64,000 nt of DNA from Liolophura sinensis (Eukaryota > Mollusca > Polyplacophora > Chitonida > Chitonidae). Location: NCBI RefSeq assembly GCF_032854445.1, contig NC_088304.1:18365704-18429703 (forward strand), written 5' to 3'. Each line of letters starts with the position of its first letter. Position 1 is the first letter of the stretch. A model generated the notes under the pieces. It saw only the letters and a program-made list of their open reading frames with translations. It did not search any database and was not told where the DNA came from. Both the position numbers and the translations under genes were made by a program. Shown here piece after piece: positions 27,701 through 37,590 of this stretch.

Positions 27701-29821
27701 TACTTCACCTAAAAGATGTGATATTTTTATTTCCAGTGTCAGACAGCTGCTTTGGACGAACTGTTTGGAAACCCACAAGAGGTATGACAGACTTGTACTG
27801 TGTGGTTGTCATTTACTCATTGTTTACATCTAACTGCAGTATTATATACATATGGGCCTGCATGTACTTTATATACTATACTGGAAGGACAATTGTTCAT
27901 TAGTAAGAATTTTGGCAGGCACTGAGCGATTCTTACCCAGTGATCATTCACTTTTAAACAAGTGGATCCAGTGTCTTACTGAGAGCCTTTCATTTAATGA
28001 CTATTTCTGCTCGTTTAAGAAGGTCAGTTGTTGTTTTGGGGGCAACCTTTACCCACCCAGAGCAGGTGAACTTTTACCTAACTTTATTCATTCTGACTTT
28101 ACACCTGTTTGTAATTTGGTTTATTTCAGTGTTTCCGACGTTACAGAACAGCTCAGATCTTACTGCACAGTCTCAGTCAGCAGGCCAAGAATGTCCGCGA
28201 CAAGGAGCTGTTAAACAAATGTAAGCAGAAACTCACATGTTACCTTCTGCCTTAAACATTTCCAGATGTCCAATGGCTCGGGCATTATACAGATGGATAA
28301 AGTGTCACCCATAGATGCCTGAATTGCCGAATGTATTATATACATGTGCCTATATATAAACGTGCCTATATATATAGAAATGTGTATATATATATAAATG
28401 CCTGTGCAAAGTTATGCTTATTCATTATTTTATTTATTTATTTTTTATTTATTTCGCGAGTGCTTATGCCATACTCAAGAACATTTCACTTATACAAGGC
28501 CGCCAGCATTATTCAGCATTTTGCTGTTGCGTCTGTATCGCTTACTTAAATTGGTTGGGCCTAAAAACTTTACATGTTTCATTCATATGCTAATGGATGT
28601 GTTTTGGATTTCAATTTGTAAAATTGTTTCCAAACCTCATTTGACCAAAATGGGTTTCTCTCTCAACTCTCTCATAAACAATCAGGCAAATATATCACGA
28701 TGTATTGTTGTTGTACAGTTGGCCTTAGTGCATCCTTTGAATTAAGCTGTAATTCTATTCATTAAGCACAACAAGGGTCAGTTTCATGAAGCCTACTTAG
28801 TGTAAAGTAGTCTTAAGCTAAGTGCACTTCATATCTCTACAACATATGTTATCATGGTAGTTGAGGCCTTACTTAGCTAAGTGAGCTTCATGAAACCGAG
28901 CCCTGGTGACTGGCTAAATTGTAATCCAACAGAGAAGTTACACAGGTGTGCTGAGTGCTGAAGTGATAGCTTTATTTATCATGCTAAGATCGAGAAAATC
29001 ATTAACATCATGCCACTGTCATTGAATCAGTATGGCTTTGCATGACATAAGGCAATATTACCATCATGGTTGATAGCATCAGGTTGGAAGTCAACGTTTA
29101 CCAACAAGTGTAAAGGAGAAGAAAACGTAAAAACATGACATTATAGGCTGAAAAGAGCACATTTTTTTCTATCTGGTGCCTGCTGCATAATTTTGCCATT
29201 TTTCCTCACCATACACGTAAAGCCTGAATAAATCGCCCATACGTCCTCCATCTTTAACAGTTTATGTTAGTAGATCTGTAGTTTATGCTGGGTGCGTGTT
29301 GCCTCTCAGCCGATGAGAGTCGTTAAAACTGCCAGCTTGTTCGTGTACACTCGGAACCTACCTCCAACATTCCGGTTTCCCGAGCGTCAAGCGGAAAACG
29401 AACTGTACTGTTCTCTACCTTCTGGGAAGAAGAGTTCTCCTAGAACTGTTCGAACTGCACTTTGTCGGTTTCTGATGGCAATTCTCCTCCTAACACAGAA
29501 TACTTCAGGACTAGTTCTTAGGCAAAATGGAGTCGCCCAGAGCGGATTTTGGCACTGACTGCATTTATAGTTTGTCAACTTGAGGTACATATTAGACCTT
29601 TTTCTGTGGCATGCACATGCGAGGAAAAGCATACTCTTTTCAATGGTATTTGATTGATATTTAAATCTTCTTCTCCTTTAAGACAAAGTCTTTAATCCTC
29701 AATTAACATAGTATAGTGATTGGTGAACATTTGTGTGGTTTCAGATCGGGAAGCTGTGGAGAAGAGACTGTTTAACATACAGGGTCAGGGAAACATGAAT
29801 CCTTATGATGCCTACAGTTGA
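3781..29821 (+). CDS. ULK: ULK (Atg1/unc-51-like) autophagy-initiating Ser/Thr kinase, 5'-partial, 25 exons
   Basis: This is the catalytic kinase of the ULK-ATG13-FIP200 complex that starts autophagosome formation in the cytosol (known for the family). Predicted exons: 3781-3831, 10359-10391, 10780-10816, 11172-11216, 11810-11932, 12258-12331, 13620-13780, 14644-14726, 15011-15061, 15641-15759, 20532-20574, 20855-20903, 21254-21506, 21762-21849, 22907-23032, 23371-23589, 23975-24154, 24990-25225, 25694-25819, 26060-26103, 26483-26601, 27456-27604, 27737-27781, 28130-28220, 29745-29821. All phases agree, and they total 2622 nt, or 873 residues plus TGA. Visible motifs are the gatekeeper region [16 protein letters not shown] (catalytic Asp 71 of the partial protein), DFG 98-100, activation-loop Thr 113 in [10 protein letters not shown], and APE 122-124. 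The linker carries [16 protein letters not shown] and LGSPTK; the C-terminus aligns with the EAT domain. The start and glycine-loop/VAIK exons are outside the window. The third/fourth exon junction has an alternative adding three residues. Confidence 0.93.
5199..5421 (+). mobile_element. Foldback/MITE family M4, copy c
   Basis: It is aligned by eye with copy b over its whole length: GTACTGTAATTCTTCAATC at the left, TATTCTGAAGTCAGTATTCT and AATGTAGTTTCATTTCC inside, and CTTGAGAAATTAGGGTA at the right. Non-coding. Confidence 0.65.
6565..6640 (+). mobile_element. SINE-A, degenerate 3' fragment
   Basis: CCTGCCATAATGCTGGCTGT followed by TTTAAGTGAAAATATTC matches the 3' half of the full SINE-A copy at 48161-48416. 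The tail is lost. Confidence 0.45.
8651..9116 (+). repeat. 38-bp minisatellite, 12 units
   Basis: The core GGCCACCAGGCAGCAGTAC recurs exactly every 38 bp (12 copies, near 8680 to 9098) in a ULK intron. Sequence variants (ATCATCTGG in units near 8704 and 8894, TACTAAAAC near 8773 and 9001) recur in the same order, which shows that a block of units was duplicated. The translated run ([11 protein letters not shown]) is an artefact of the repeat. Confidence 0.95.
12347..13148 (+). repeat. 42-bp minisatellite, about 19 units
   Basis: The unit contains GATTAGAAACCGTTTGGACT and GTTTGTCATTACTGCACAA. It begins about 15 nt after the donor of ULK exon 12258-12331. Because 42 is divisible by three, long repeats stay open in several frames of both strands; none has the look of a protein. 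Units differ at a few positions (CAATGGGATC, CAATAGGATC, CAGTAGGATT). Confidence 0.95.
13897..14134 (-). mobile_element. SINE-A, full-length copy with target-site duplication
   Basis: On the minus strand it runs from GGGGCCTCCATGGCTTAGTT (tRNA-like head with an A box) through the conserved body (GGTCGTGGGTATCCC, CCATAATGATGGCTGCCATC) to a tail of TGAGTATGGCATAAAACACG and AAATAAAT repeats. It is flanked by the direct repeat AGTAAAATTATTGA at 13883-13896 and 14135-14148, the mark of LINE-driven insertion. Confidence 0.88.
17471..17609 (+). other. Candidate alternative (poison/cassette) exon of ULK
   Basis: A GC-rich island in an AT-rich intron follows a good acceptor (GGTGACAG). It reads open for 44 codons in the phase left by exon 15641-15759, starting [17 protein letters not shown], then meets TGA at 17603-17605. 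A consensus-like donor GTATGT starts at 17610. If included, the exon would end the protein after the kinase domain, before the LIR and EAT regions. It is skipped in the main model because 15641-15759 and 20532-20574 join in frame without it. Expression is not shown. Confidence 0.4.
19507..20470 (+). repeat. 45-bp minisatellite, about 21 units
   Basis: The unit contains CATATTTAGGATCAGGTTGT, TTTGTACATG and CAGCACATGGGAG. Two units (near 19790 and 20089) share the same 16-bp deletion and are 299 bp apart, so part of the array was copied as a block. The array ends about 60 nt before the ULK LIR exon. Open frames through it are artefacts of a unit divisible by three. Confidence 0.95.
20532..20574 (+). 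other. ULK: ULK micro-exon encoding the LC3-interacting region (LIR)
   Basis: A 43-nt exon opens directly with [14 protein letters not shown]. Vertebrate ULK1 carries DDFVMVP at the same place in the linker, where it acts as the LIR that docks ATG8/LC3/GABARAP proteins (established for the family). The preceding exon ends ...FTDK, so an acidic residue flanks the aromatic Phe as in other LIRs. The acceptor (TTTACCAG) lies about 60 nt downstream of a 45-bp minisatellite, and the donor is a consensus GTAAGT. Confidence 0.85.
22345..22505 (-). mobile_element. SINE-A, 5'-truncated
   Basis: The minus strand shows GGTCGTGGGTTTACCCC, CATAATGTTGGCTGCCATC and TTGAGTATGACGTAAAACAC with an AT-rich tail; the tRNA-like head is missing. 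It lies in a ULK intron. Confidence 0.75.
24487..24853 (+). mobile_element. Foldback family M4 copy interrupted by a SINE
   Basis: CTTCAACCTTTTCAACCAC near 24487 faces its near reverse complement GTGGTTGAAAGGTGGAAG near 24826; between them lies a SINE-A (24620-24783). This looks like an older foldback element split by a younger SINE. Confidence 0.5.
24620..24783 (+). mobile_element. SINE-A, 5'-truncated
   Basis: GGTCGTGGGTTTCCTCC, CCATAATGCTGGCTGCCGTC and GGGTACGGCGTAAAACACCA are followed by AATAAATAAATAAATAAATT. The head is missing. Confidence 0.85.
26754..27410 (+). repeat. 68-bp minisatellite, about 10 units
   Basis: The unit contains ACAGGATCCATGCCACAGAA, TTCTGCAGCAGTATAATAGT and GAATAAAGAACATATATATG. 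The first unit is shortened. The array ends about 45 nt before the ULK exon at 27456, so it occupies the space where a branch point would normally lie upstream. Confidence 0.93.
28424..28516 (-). mobile_element. SINE-A, 3' fragment
   Basis: TTATGCCATACTCAAGAACA followed by TTTCACTTATACAAGGCCGC is the reverse complement of the SINE-A tail region, with an AT-rich tail on the left. Confidence 0.6.
28773..28906. mobile_element. Palindromic MITE with GTTTCATGAAGC ends
   Basis: GGGTCAGTTTCATGAAGCC at the left is mirrored by GAGCTTCATGAAACCGAGCCC at the right, with further pairing (CTTAG/CTAAG) inside. About 134 bp, non-coding, in the penultimate ULK intron region. Confidence 0.65.
29113..29678. 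mobile_element. TA-flanked MITE (family M3), copy 1
   Basis: Inverted ends AAGGAGAAGAAAA and TTCTTCTCCTT are flanked by TA on each side (29111-29112, 29679-29680), as in Tc1/mariner-type non-autonomous elements. A second copy is at 51043-51702, sharing GAAAAGAGCACATTTTTTTC and GGCAATTCTCCTCCTAACAC. It lies just upstream of the last ULK exon. Confidence 0.75.
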
Positions 29822-32800
29822 TGAGGGGACCTAGTAGCTCGAGCTCCACCCACGGAGACTGAGTACACTCCTCAGCTACACCCCCTAACAACAGATCACA
29901 CAACTGATAACTGTGATCATGTGTAATGCGGTGTGTACCATAGTACCATAGTTCGGTAGTCTCTAGCTGTAGGTAGAGAGGACTGACAGCCTTAGGAAGA
30001 TGTTTTGTGGTGTGCACATATCATCAGAAAAATTTGTGTGTGTTTTACACCGTTGTATCTTCTCGCTTATCTCAACTAATCAGTTGCGTATGAAAGGCTG
30101 GAAATAGGCAAGCTATGGCAGGTCATCTCCAGAAACATCTCCTATCCTATAAGAACTCGGAGCCAGCAATAACTTGGATGTGGAGAGTTTGGCAAGGGGA
30201 GGTAATCCCTACAGCAATGTACAGACAGCTTTGTATATTTCAAGCCATTTTATGCTTTTCAAAGGATCATCAATGGCCCACTTGTAGTGAGGGTTTTTTA
30301 AGACTTCTACTGTCATGAGTACACTTCACTCATGACTGTACACAGTGGAATGATATTCGAAAAAAAAAAATGATGGACATGGCTGTGTGTCACCAAGAGG
30401 AACGTAACAGTGTACTGCAAGCTTTGTGGTATATTGTTTATGTTACATGTGGGTGAAGTGAAATGCTACCACTGACATACTACAGCACTCCTGTATCTCC
30501 TTGAGGATGCTGTTCGTGTTGAAAACCTTCTGTCTTTCATATTATCATTCTATCATCGATAAGAAACAGGACAGTGTGTGGTGTGTTTAGGAGACTTGGC
30601 CTTGGACACAGGAGTACTGAGAGGCTAGATGGCTCTGCAGTAATCGTATAGAGTAGTGTGACTGGAAAGTTACACTTTGTGTATGGCACAGACTGGTATG
30701 AAGCCAATAATTGAGAACTACATGTACATGTGTTAAAGTACATGGGTGTGCATTTTTGAAACAAGGACTGAAGACATTGGTTTGTGAAGACACTTGGTGT
30801 CTGAAGAGGAACGCACAGGATATTGTTTATGATAGTGCTGCTGTCTCAGTACAGGACTGTACGAGTGAAACGCAACAGAAATCTTAACCTTTATGTTAAG
30901 AAATGTGACAGGTTGTTAAATATTTAATATGTGGTTTGATATTGGTTATGCCAGTGTCGTGGCTGGAAAACCAGAGAATGGCTATACGGCTCGTTTTAGG
31001 GCATTAGTAGCTGAAAGTGACTTGTGCAGACAAGAACGTGCTGTGGAGTGCTGGGCACAGGCTGTTAAACATGTTATCATTCCTGCCCAGTCCAGATCTT
31101 CATATTGAGATATATGAAAATGTGCTGTGGAGTTTACCTGTTCATGTAATGCTGTTGCATCAGTAGTGATTGATGCATGGTTGTTCTGAGACTGTATTGT
31201 GTTATCACACCTGTTCACCCACCGATCATTCAGGTAATTACAAGGCTTTGTTCTCACAGGTGTTGTTTAGTTAGGATTACCACATTGCTGTCACACAATT
31301 CACTGTATTTTCATCTGTACTTATTTATTGACTGCCAATGCAATGCACCGTCTGCTTTATTATCGCCTGCGTTTAATATGCATGTTGTGTAAAGAGTGTA
31401 ATTTATGGAGCTTGAACTGCGTATACAGATCTATATGAGTTACATGTAATAGTGATTAATACATTTAGCACAATCAGGAACTCCAGGTCACCCCTATCTC
31501 TATGATGGTTTGGTCCATTTGTGAGCTATGGAATCGATTGTTGTCAGTGATCATGGACACTTGCATTTAGTTTGCATGGGTGTACAAGTGATAAATGCAT
31601 ACATTTGATTTTTCTATACATTTAGAATGTACAAGTATGTTTGGTTTGTTCTGAATTCTAAATTGATCTCAAGCCTTCATTGTTAAAGTATGATTTACAT
31701 GTACCATTGTATGCACTTCTGTCTTACCACATTGTAATGAATTCAGTTGTCCTGTGGTTATCATGTTGAATGATGAAGACGTGCATGATACTAATAGCAA
31801 GTAATGATGAGGACAAAAAACAGAGAGAAAAAATATGGATGTCACCATGACCTTGTAATGACAACAATAACAATTATCACATGACTTTAAAGACAATCAG
31901 CACAGATATCGTCATCATTCGATGATGATGACATGAACAATGTGGATATCGCTTAATAATGAAGACAAACAGTGAGGATATCACATCACGATGGAGACAA
32001 AATGTCATCATTATCTCTTTATAGAGGCAGTAACACCTTAAGATATCATGATAAAAGAAAGATATCCCAGACAAAAAAAAGGCAAAACATTTAGAATATA
32101 TCAGAAGAAGTACTCAGCTGCTGCAGTCTTGTCTACTGACCTCAAGTTTTATGTTCCGGTGTTTAGCTAAGGATACATGTAGCTATTAGTACACAGTCGC
32201 TGTACAGACCTAATGGTTTGCTCGTTCTCCATATGCTGTGCATTGTTCGTGTAATAAACAAGGTAATAACACATACATGTAATATCAAGGATGAATCTCG
32301 TGCAGGTGATGCAACAAATTACAAGTATGATGAGGACAGAGAAACATTCCTTGACGGTATACAGACATTGAGAAATAAAGACATTGAGGAATGCAGACGT
32401 TGAGGCATACAGACATTGAGGCATACAGACATTGAGACATGTTTGTTAAGAGACCTGTCAAGTATTTGTGACAATTAAACACTGTTTTGTGTACAGCCAG
32501 TACAGTGCTGACATCCTTGCCCAAAATTTTCTGGTCAGCCTCATTTATATACATTTAGCTTCAGAACTTTCTGAGCTTATTAAATAATAACCCATATGAC
32601 TAGCTTGTTTGTCCCTTCTTCCGCGCGATGCCACTTGTGATGTTTCAAATTGCATTTTCACTTCGGGACATGACTGTTTCTGAAGAGGGATCATTAGAAG
32701 GGTAAAGGAAAGTGGTAATGTCAATTTATACTTGTTAGTATATACATTAATTAGTCCCAAGTCTGAAAGGTGTGAATCGGTTATTGGTGTCATGTTTCAC

Positions 32801-33363
32801 TTGTGCACTATTTATTTAAATTCACTAGAATGAATTTACACACCTTACCTCATCTTAGTTTCAGTTATGTTAACTTTTTTTTTTTAAACATGTGTATATT
32901 TTGCATTTTTTAAAGATAGAAAAAATTCTGTGCATTGTTTTGCCACCAGTTATAGACATTGTAATGAAATGAAGTCAAGCATATCTGTTGCAATACAGTG
33001 AATATAAGTACAACTAGATTATGAACGTGATGTGTGTTTTGTGAATGATTGCCGGTGGATGATTTTGTAATTCCAGTCAATATGTGCAATTTCATGTTCG
33101 TCATGTACCCAGTGCTGAGAGTGAACACATAAAGTTGTTCAGTTCTACGCTGTATACTGTGCTTATGTTATACAGACATGTGCTTTACAGGGTACACAGT
33201 ACTACTATAGGCACTCCACATACGTGTATGTACATAAATCAGGTATGTCATGTGTCACATCTACCCAAACATGTACCAAAATGATTTTCACAGTCTTGTT
33301 TTTCTTTGTTATTTTTTTTTTTTTTTTTTTTTTAAGACCATGTTAATATTACTAGTCTGTTAA

Positions 33364-33366
<3 letters not shown>

Positions 33367-33426
<60 letters not shown>
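33367..33426 (+). repeat. (AT)n microsatellite
   Basis: About 30 uninterrupted AT dinucleotides within the probable ULK 3' UTR; it could form a hairpin in the transcript. Confidence 0.95.
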
Positions 33427-33429
<3 letters not shown>

Positions 33430-34328
33430 CATTGCTGACTGGCTTGTGGCTTATTTCCATAAGCTGCATGTAAATGTACAGGTAGATAAACCTACACATT
33501 TGTTTTCCAGTTCCATGAATATGCTGTGCATGTGTGGTTTTAAGCGAGGTACAAGTCAGGTTGTACATGTGTGAGCACTGTGTATATGTGTGTTGTAGTC
33601 ATGATAGTGCCGTGTACATGTGCAGTGTTGTTGTAGTACACAGGTACAAATGTACAACCAGAAGATAAGCAATGGTTGTACGGGCATTTGTTAGTGTCTA
33701 GATTAACTGAATGTATATGTAGATGGTGCATTGCTGTGCATCCCATTTGCAAGTACACGTATGTTATTCACAACATTGATATGTTAAGCATATTTAAATG
33801 CGTTGTGTGCCTGGCCGCATATATATATATATATATACTGATGACATTTCATGTATTTGTATGATAGTTTTAGATTATTCCCAGCACTGAAACTGACAAC
33901 TGTTAACCAGTATATCAGTAGTGTACATGGATTTTAACATGTTGAGAATGTTGATGGTTGATTTGTATGTAAGTATATGGGAAGTTCGTTAAGGATGAGC
34001 AGTGTTACAAGGTGTATATGTTTGCAGGCCTAGGTGAATGGGAATGAATGGTTTACCTGGATGGTATGAACCCTCTGCTTGGGTTTTCTTACTTTTGGGT
34101 GAATGTCCAGAAATTTTGTATTTATTGTTTGATCTGTTGAAAGAAATGTTATGCTGTAGAGTGTACACAGAGTTTATTATGAGGTATGCTGAAGGAAGTT
34201 TTGGTGACATGCTTAGCTTTTATCCTCACCTGTGTTATCCATGAACAAGAATGTATAGAGAATTGACCAAACTATGTCTTTTTGGTTTTTTTTTTTGTAT
34301 TGTAAATATACATTGTATGTACAGCTAT

Positions 34329-34334
34329 AATAAA
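34329..34334 (+). promoter_or_regulatory. Candidate poly(A) signal of ULK (proximal)
   Basis: AATAAA sits in an AT-rich context downstream of the ULK stop with no intervening gene. It is one of at least three hexamers in the region; another is near 32251. The choice between them cannot be made from sequence. Confidence 0.35.
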
Positions 34335-35212
34335 TATATGTATTTCTAGGTAGAGCTTTCAATGACAGTCTGTTTCTCAGATGACCGCCTTATTTAAAAA
34401 ACTGATATTTTTCTTGCTTGCCAGAGGTATTGAAATCAGCACTTTGGGATTTTTTGTTAGTCCTGCATGCTGCCCAGGACGTGCAATTCCATGGACACAT
34501 ATATTGTGTGATGTGACATCATTAAAAACACCTTGGCTATTAGGGCCTGCATATTTTATAACTACCTGTTCGTGCAGTTTTCATCAGTTGAACCATTATT
34601 CTCATCAGTTTTGCACCTCGTACTGGTAATATTTGCTCATCATTCATTCTGTAAGTCAATAGCCTAATACATGAATACATCCTGTGAACCCATATGCATG
34701 TAGTGATCACATTTTTTTATTATTGCATGCAGCAGTCTGACCGTTTAACTGAATCTATTACACAAGTATCTCAAGGAGTGAATGTGGTGACTAGAGTTAA
34801 TGAAATAAATTAATAAATAGATGGATGCATTTTGTGATGTTTAAAAGTGTTTGCCAAAAACTGCTTTTAATTTGAAATGTACGACTGGAAATACGGCTTC
34901 CTAAAGTGACATGAATATGATTTGCACAGGTGTATTCACAATCCCAATGCAGTTCATGTAACACTTGACAGATATTAGAAAAAAATATTTAGAATCTGAT
35001 CATGGTTTAATGAAACTGATCTATATTAAGGTACTACACTGCACTGGCATGGTTTTGATGTGCATGGTGTGTTCATAGAATATTTAAATACAAGAAGATA
35101 TGAGGACATAGTGTTACCCCATGCCAGACCATCCCACTGTAGGTCAAACTGTAAGCTGATATGTGTACATGTTTAAAATACGTTCATTGCATGTAAATAC
35201 ACTTTTTCTTCC

Positions 35213-35218
35213 AATAAA
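35213..35218 (+). promoter_or_regulatory. Candidate poly(A) signal of ULK (distal)
   Basis: AATAAA follows a T-rich stretch (ACTTTTTCTTCC) about 5.4 kb after the ULK stop, and a T-rich stretch follows it. It is possibly the distal polyadenylation site. Confidence 0.3.
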
Positions 35219-35477
35219 GATGTCACATAGTAATGTTTGTATTTATTATGATAGATACCGGTATTTAAAAGAAAGAAAAAATAAATAAATGTGTGTGTTT
35301 TAATTTATCAAGGCCTTTGTTAATTTTTTCATTTTTGGTATTTCAAATTCAGGTTCACTGTGACAAAGGCTTCTAAACTTTAAATGTGGAGGCCTTGTCA
35401 GGAAAATGAAGGGATAAAGGTACATAATGGGGGAGGGGAGGTGGGGGTACCAGCACAATGACTCAAGAAGATATAAC

Positions 35478-35520
35478 CAATGTTGTTGCTGTGGGTTCAA
35501 GTCCAGCTCGTGCTGACATG
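35478..35520 (+). mobile_element. SINE-A, short internal fragment
   Basis: GTTGCTGTGGGTTCAAGTCC followed by AGCTCGTGCTG matches the B-box region of SINE-A; head and tail are absent. Confidence 0.55.
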
Positions 35521-35533
35521 CTCATCGATCGGG

Positions 35534-35865
35534 CCCATAGACTTCCATGCAGATAATTTCACTAAAAAAAAAACTAAAACTTTTATCCCACCCAACATTC
35601 TGATTACACAGGGCATGCATTTCTTGAAGCGGTTGTTGGGTAGGACAAAATTTTCGCAGTCCATCACCTTGCCTGAAGTTGGAAAAAAAATCCAAAGATG
35701 GTAGACGTTGATTTGAAAATGTAAACGGCTGTAGTACTGTTGAAAGATGGTTTACCAATGCTGGCTTTGACATATTACATTTCGGGCGTTTTAGGGAATC
35801 GTTGAATAGCAAAAATGAGGTAGTGTTCGAGCTGTCTTTTTTTCAGCGTGGAAGTCTATATAACC
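35534..35865. mobile_element. Small inverted-repeat element
   Basis: CATAGACTTCCATGC near 35537 is mirrored by GCGTGGAAGTCTATA near 35847. About 330 bp lies between the ends, with no coding capacity. The family is unknown. Confidence 0.4.
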
Positions 35866-36225
35866 GAAGCTGGGCGTGACGGTAGGAATGTCCAGCTTGG
35901 CTTTGGACTATCGTAGTGTAGTACCGGTAACGTAAATTGGCTGCTGAATGATGCTTTTGGTGATTGTTGTTCAGTCTCAAAAATTTTTACCTATGCGATC
36001 ACTGGCAGGGCAAAGGAAACCGCAGTGCTCAGAGTAAACCACCGATTCTTGACAAATACTGACCAACTTTCTCACGCTTGACAGATATGAACACCATAAT
36101 GGTGGAAGACAAGTTGTCTTCATGCTGCGTGAGTTTACGATTATCCGAGTGTCGTTTATTGTTTGTTATCACTAGGAATAGCGAGAGTAGGATATTAGCA
36201 AATACTAAGTTCAAGGGACAGCTTC

Positions 36226-36555
36226 GCTGGGCTAATGGTTAGAGAGCTTCCGTCTCGACATCAGGAGTTAAGGGATCAAACCTGGGTCGGGCCATACCAA
36301 AGACTTTAATAATGGCACTTGCTGCCTTGCTCAGTGTTGATACGTTCGAGCAAGGAAGCGGGACTGGTTTGCCCGGTGTCAGTGTAATGTGACTGGTTGG
36401 GATGTCATGTCTGGTGTCTTCGGAATGACACTTGGGTAGGTCTACCGGCAGCACAGTAATACCAAGTACATGAACACACACCTAATGACTCCTCATTTTC
36501 ATATGACTGAAAGATTGTTAAGTACGACGTAAACCCCAAGAATACATACATATAG
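36226..36555 (+). mobile_element. SINE-B, near full-length
   Basis: The tRNA-like head has an A-box-like TGGGCTAATGGTTAG near 36228 and a B-box-like GGATCAAACC near 36273. A body of about 200 bp follows (GTGTAATGTGAC, CACCTAATGACTCCTC), then the tail TTAAGTACGACGTAAACCCC with ACATACATA. Related copies are at 45178-45490, 55728-56003 and 63041-63207. Confidence 0.75.
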
Positions 36556-36964
36556 ACATGTACGTAGGCCTACATGTACTCAGTTCGAAGCTGAGACTGA
36601 ACCAAATCGTTATCTAAGCTGTGATTTGGACGTATTGTACCATAAAATCCCCGTGCATGATTCTTTCAATGGTAAACAGTTTGACTTGTTCCGTGTCAAT
36701 GTTTCTTTTCAAAATATAGCTTGAACAGGATTCCAGTTAGAACATACAGCACTCAAATCAAACTGGCTTCTCTAAGAGTGAAATAAGTGGAGACAACTCT
36801 TGATACCACCTCATATTTCTTCAGTACATAACGAACTTTTGGTCTTGCATAATTAGTAAAGTGAAAGAATACCTTAAGAGCAAGTAGAAAGGTGGAAAGA
36901 TATCCAAATTTACCTTTACTTTTCAGATACATTTTTATACTCCCCCACCATTAGCATGCTAAAG

Positions 36965-37590
36965 CGACTTTGTCCTTCTGTCCGTCCGTCCGTATTCGTG
37001 TCCGATCTCTAACTCCAACACTTTTCTGCGTAGTTTTAATTTTTGGTGGATACCTACATCCACAGATGATAATGTGCCGCGACTCACATTTGTTACAATT
37101 TCCACAGCTGTCATGGTTACCAGATTACCATTTGCCAATGTATACTATATAAATGATATAATTTCATGTCTGGGCTGTAACTCCAATAGTTTTCCACAAA
37201 GAGTTTTAATTTTTGGTGGATACATAGATACACAGATGGCGACTCACATGTGTCCATTTTTGCAGTTGTCATGGTAACTAGATAGCCATTTTTCTTATAT
37301 ATACTATATAAATAGATTTGATTTTCGTGTCGGGTCATCATCCCCCCTTAACCAACCCTCCCCCCCCACCCCTCACTTCCTCTGTTTTCCACGCCGATTT
37401 TAATTTTTGGCGAATACATAGACAGGTGACGATATGCCCCGACTCATGTCTGTCCATTTTCGCGGTTGTCATAGCAACCATTTTCCTACATAAATAGAAC
37501 TGATTTCGTGCCCGAGCTAGAATTCCAACTGTTTTCCGCATAAAGTTTGGAGTTGAAGTGGACACCCTTGTTCACTTGCGATGAAGATCC
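36965..37590 (+). repeat. Three diverged ~170-190 bp tandem units
   Basis: The block GTTTTAATTTTTGGTGGATA recurs near 37033, 37203 and 37396, each followed by CGACTCACATG-like and GTTGTCATGGTAAC-like blocks. The left end carries CTGTCCGTCCGTCCGT. It is probably a dispersed repeat found elsewhere in the genome. The family is not recognised. Confidence 0.65.

Larger units (their letters stand above)
25694..29821 (+). other. ULK: ULK C-terminal EAT / tandem-MIT region, seven exons
   Basis: Residues 658-873 of the partial protein start [20 protein letters not shown] and continue through [20 protein letters not shown] and [20 protein letters not shown] to the C-terminal ...NPYDAYS stop. These match the EAT (early autophagy targeting) domain of ULK1/2, which folds as two MIT-like helical bundles and binds ATG13 and membranes (known for the family). 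Exon phases chain without a break. The last intron (28221-29744) contains two foldback elements and a SINE fragment. Confidence 0.88.
29822..35230 (+). other. ULK: Probable long 3' UTR of ULK
   Basis: There is no further coding signal on either strand between the ULK stop and about 35.2 kb, and no convincing poly(A) signal close to the stop. The stretch is AT-rich and holds a pure (AT)n tract at 33367-33426, a poly-T run near 33310-33334 and several AATAAA hexamers. A 3' UTR of 4.5-5.4 kb is inferred; an unrecognised non-coding gene inside it cannot be excluded. Confidence 0.5.
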
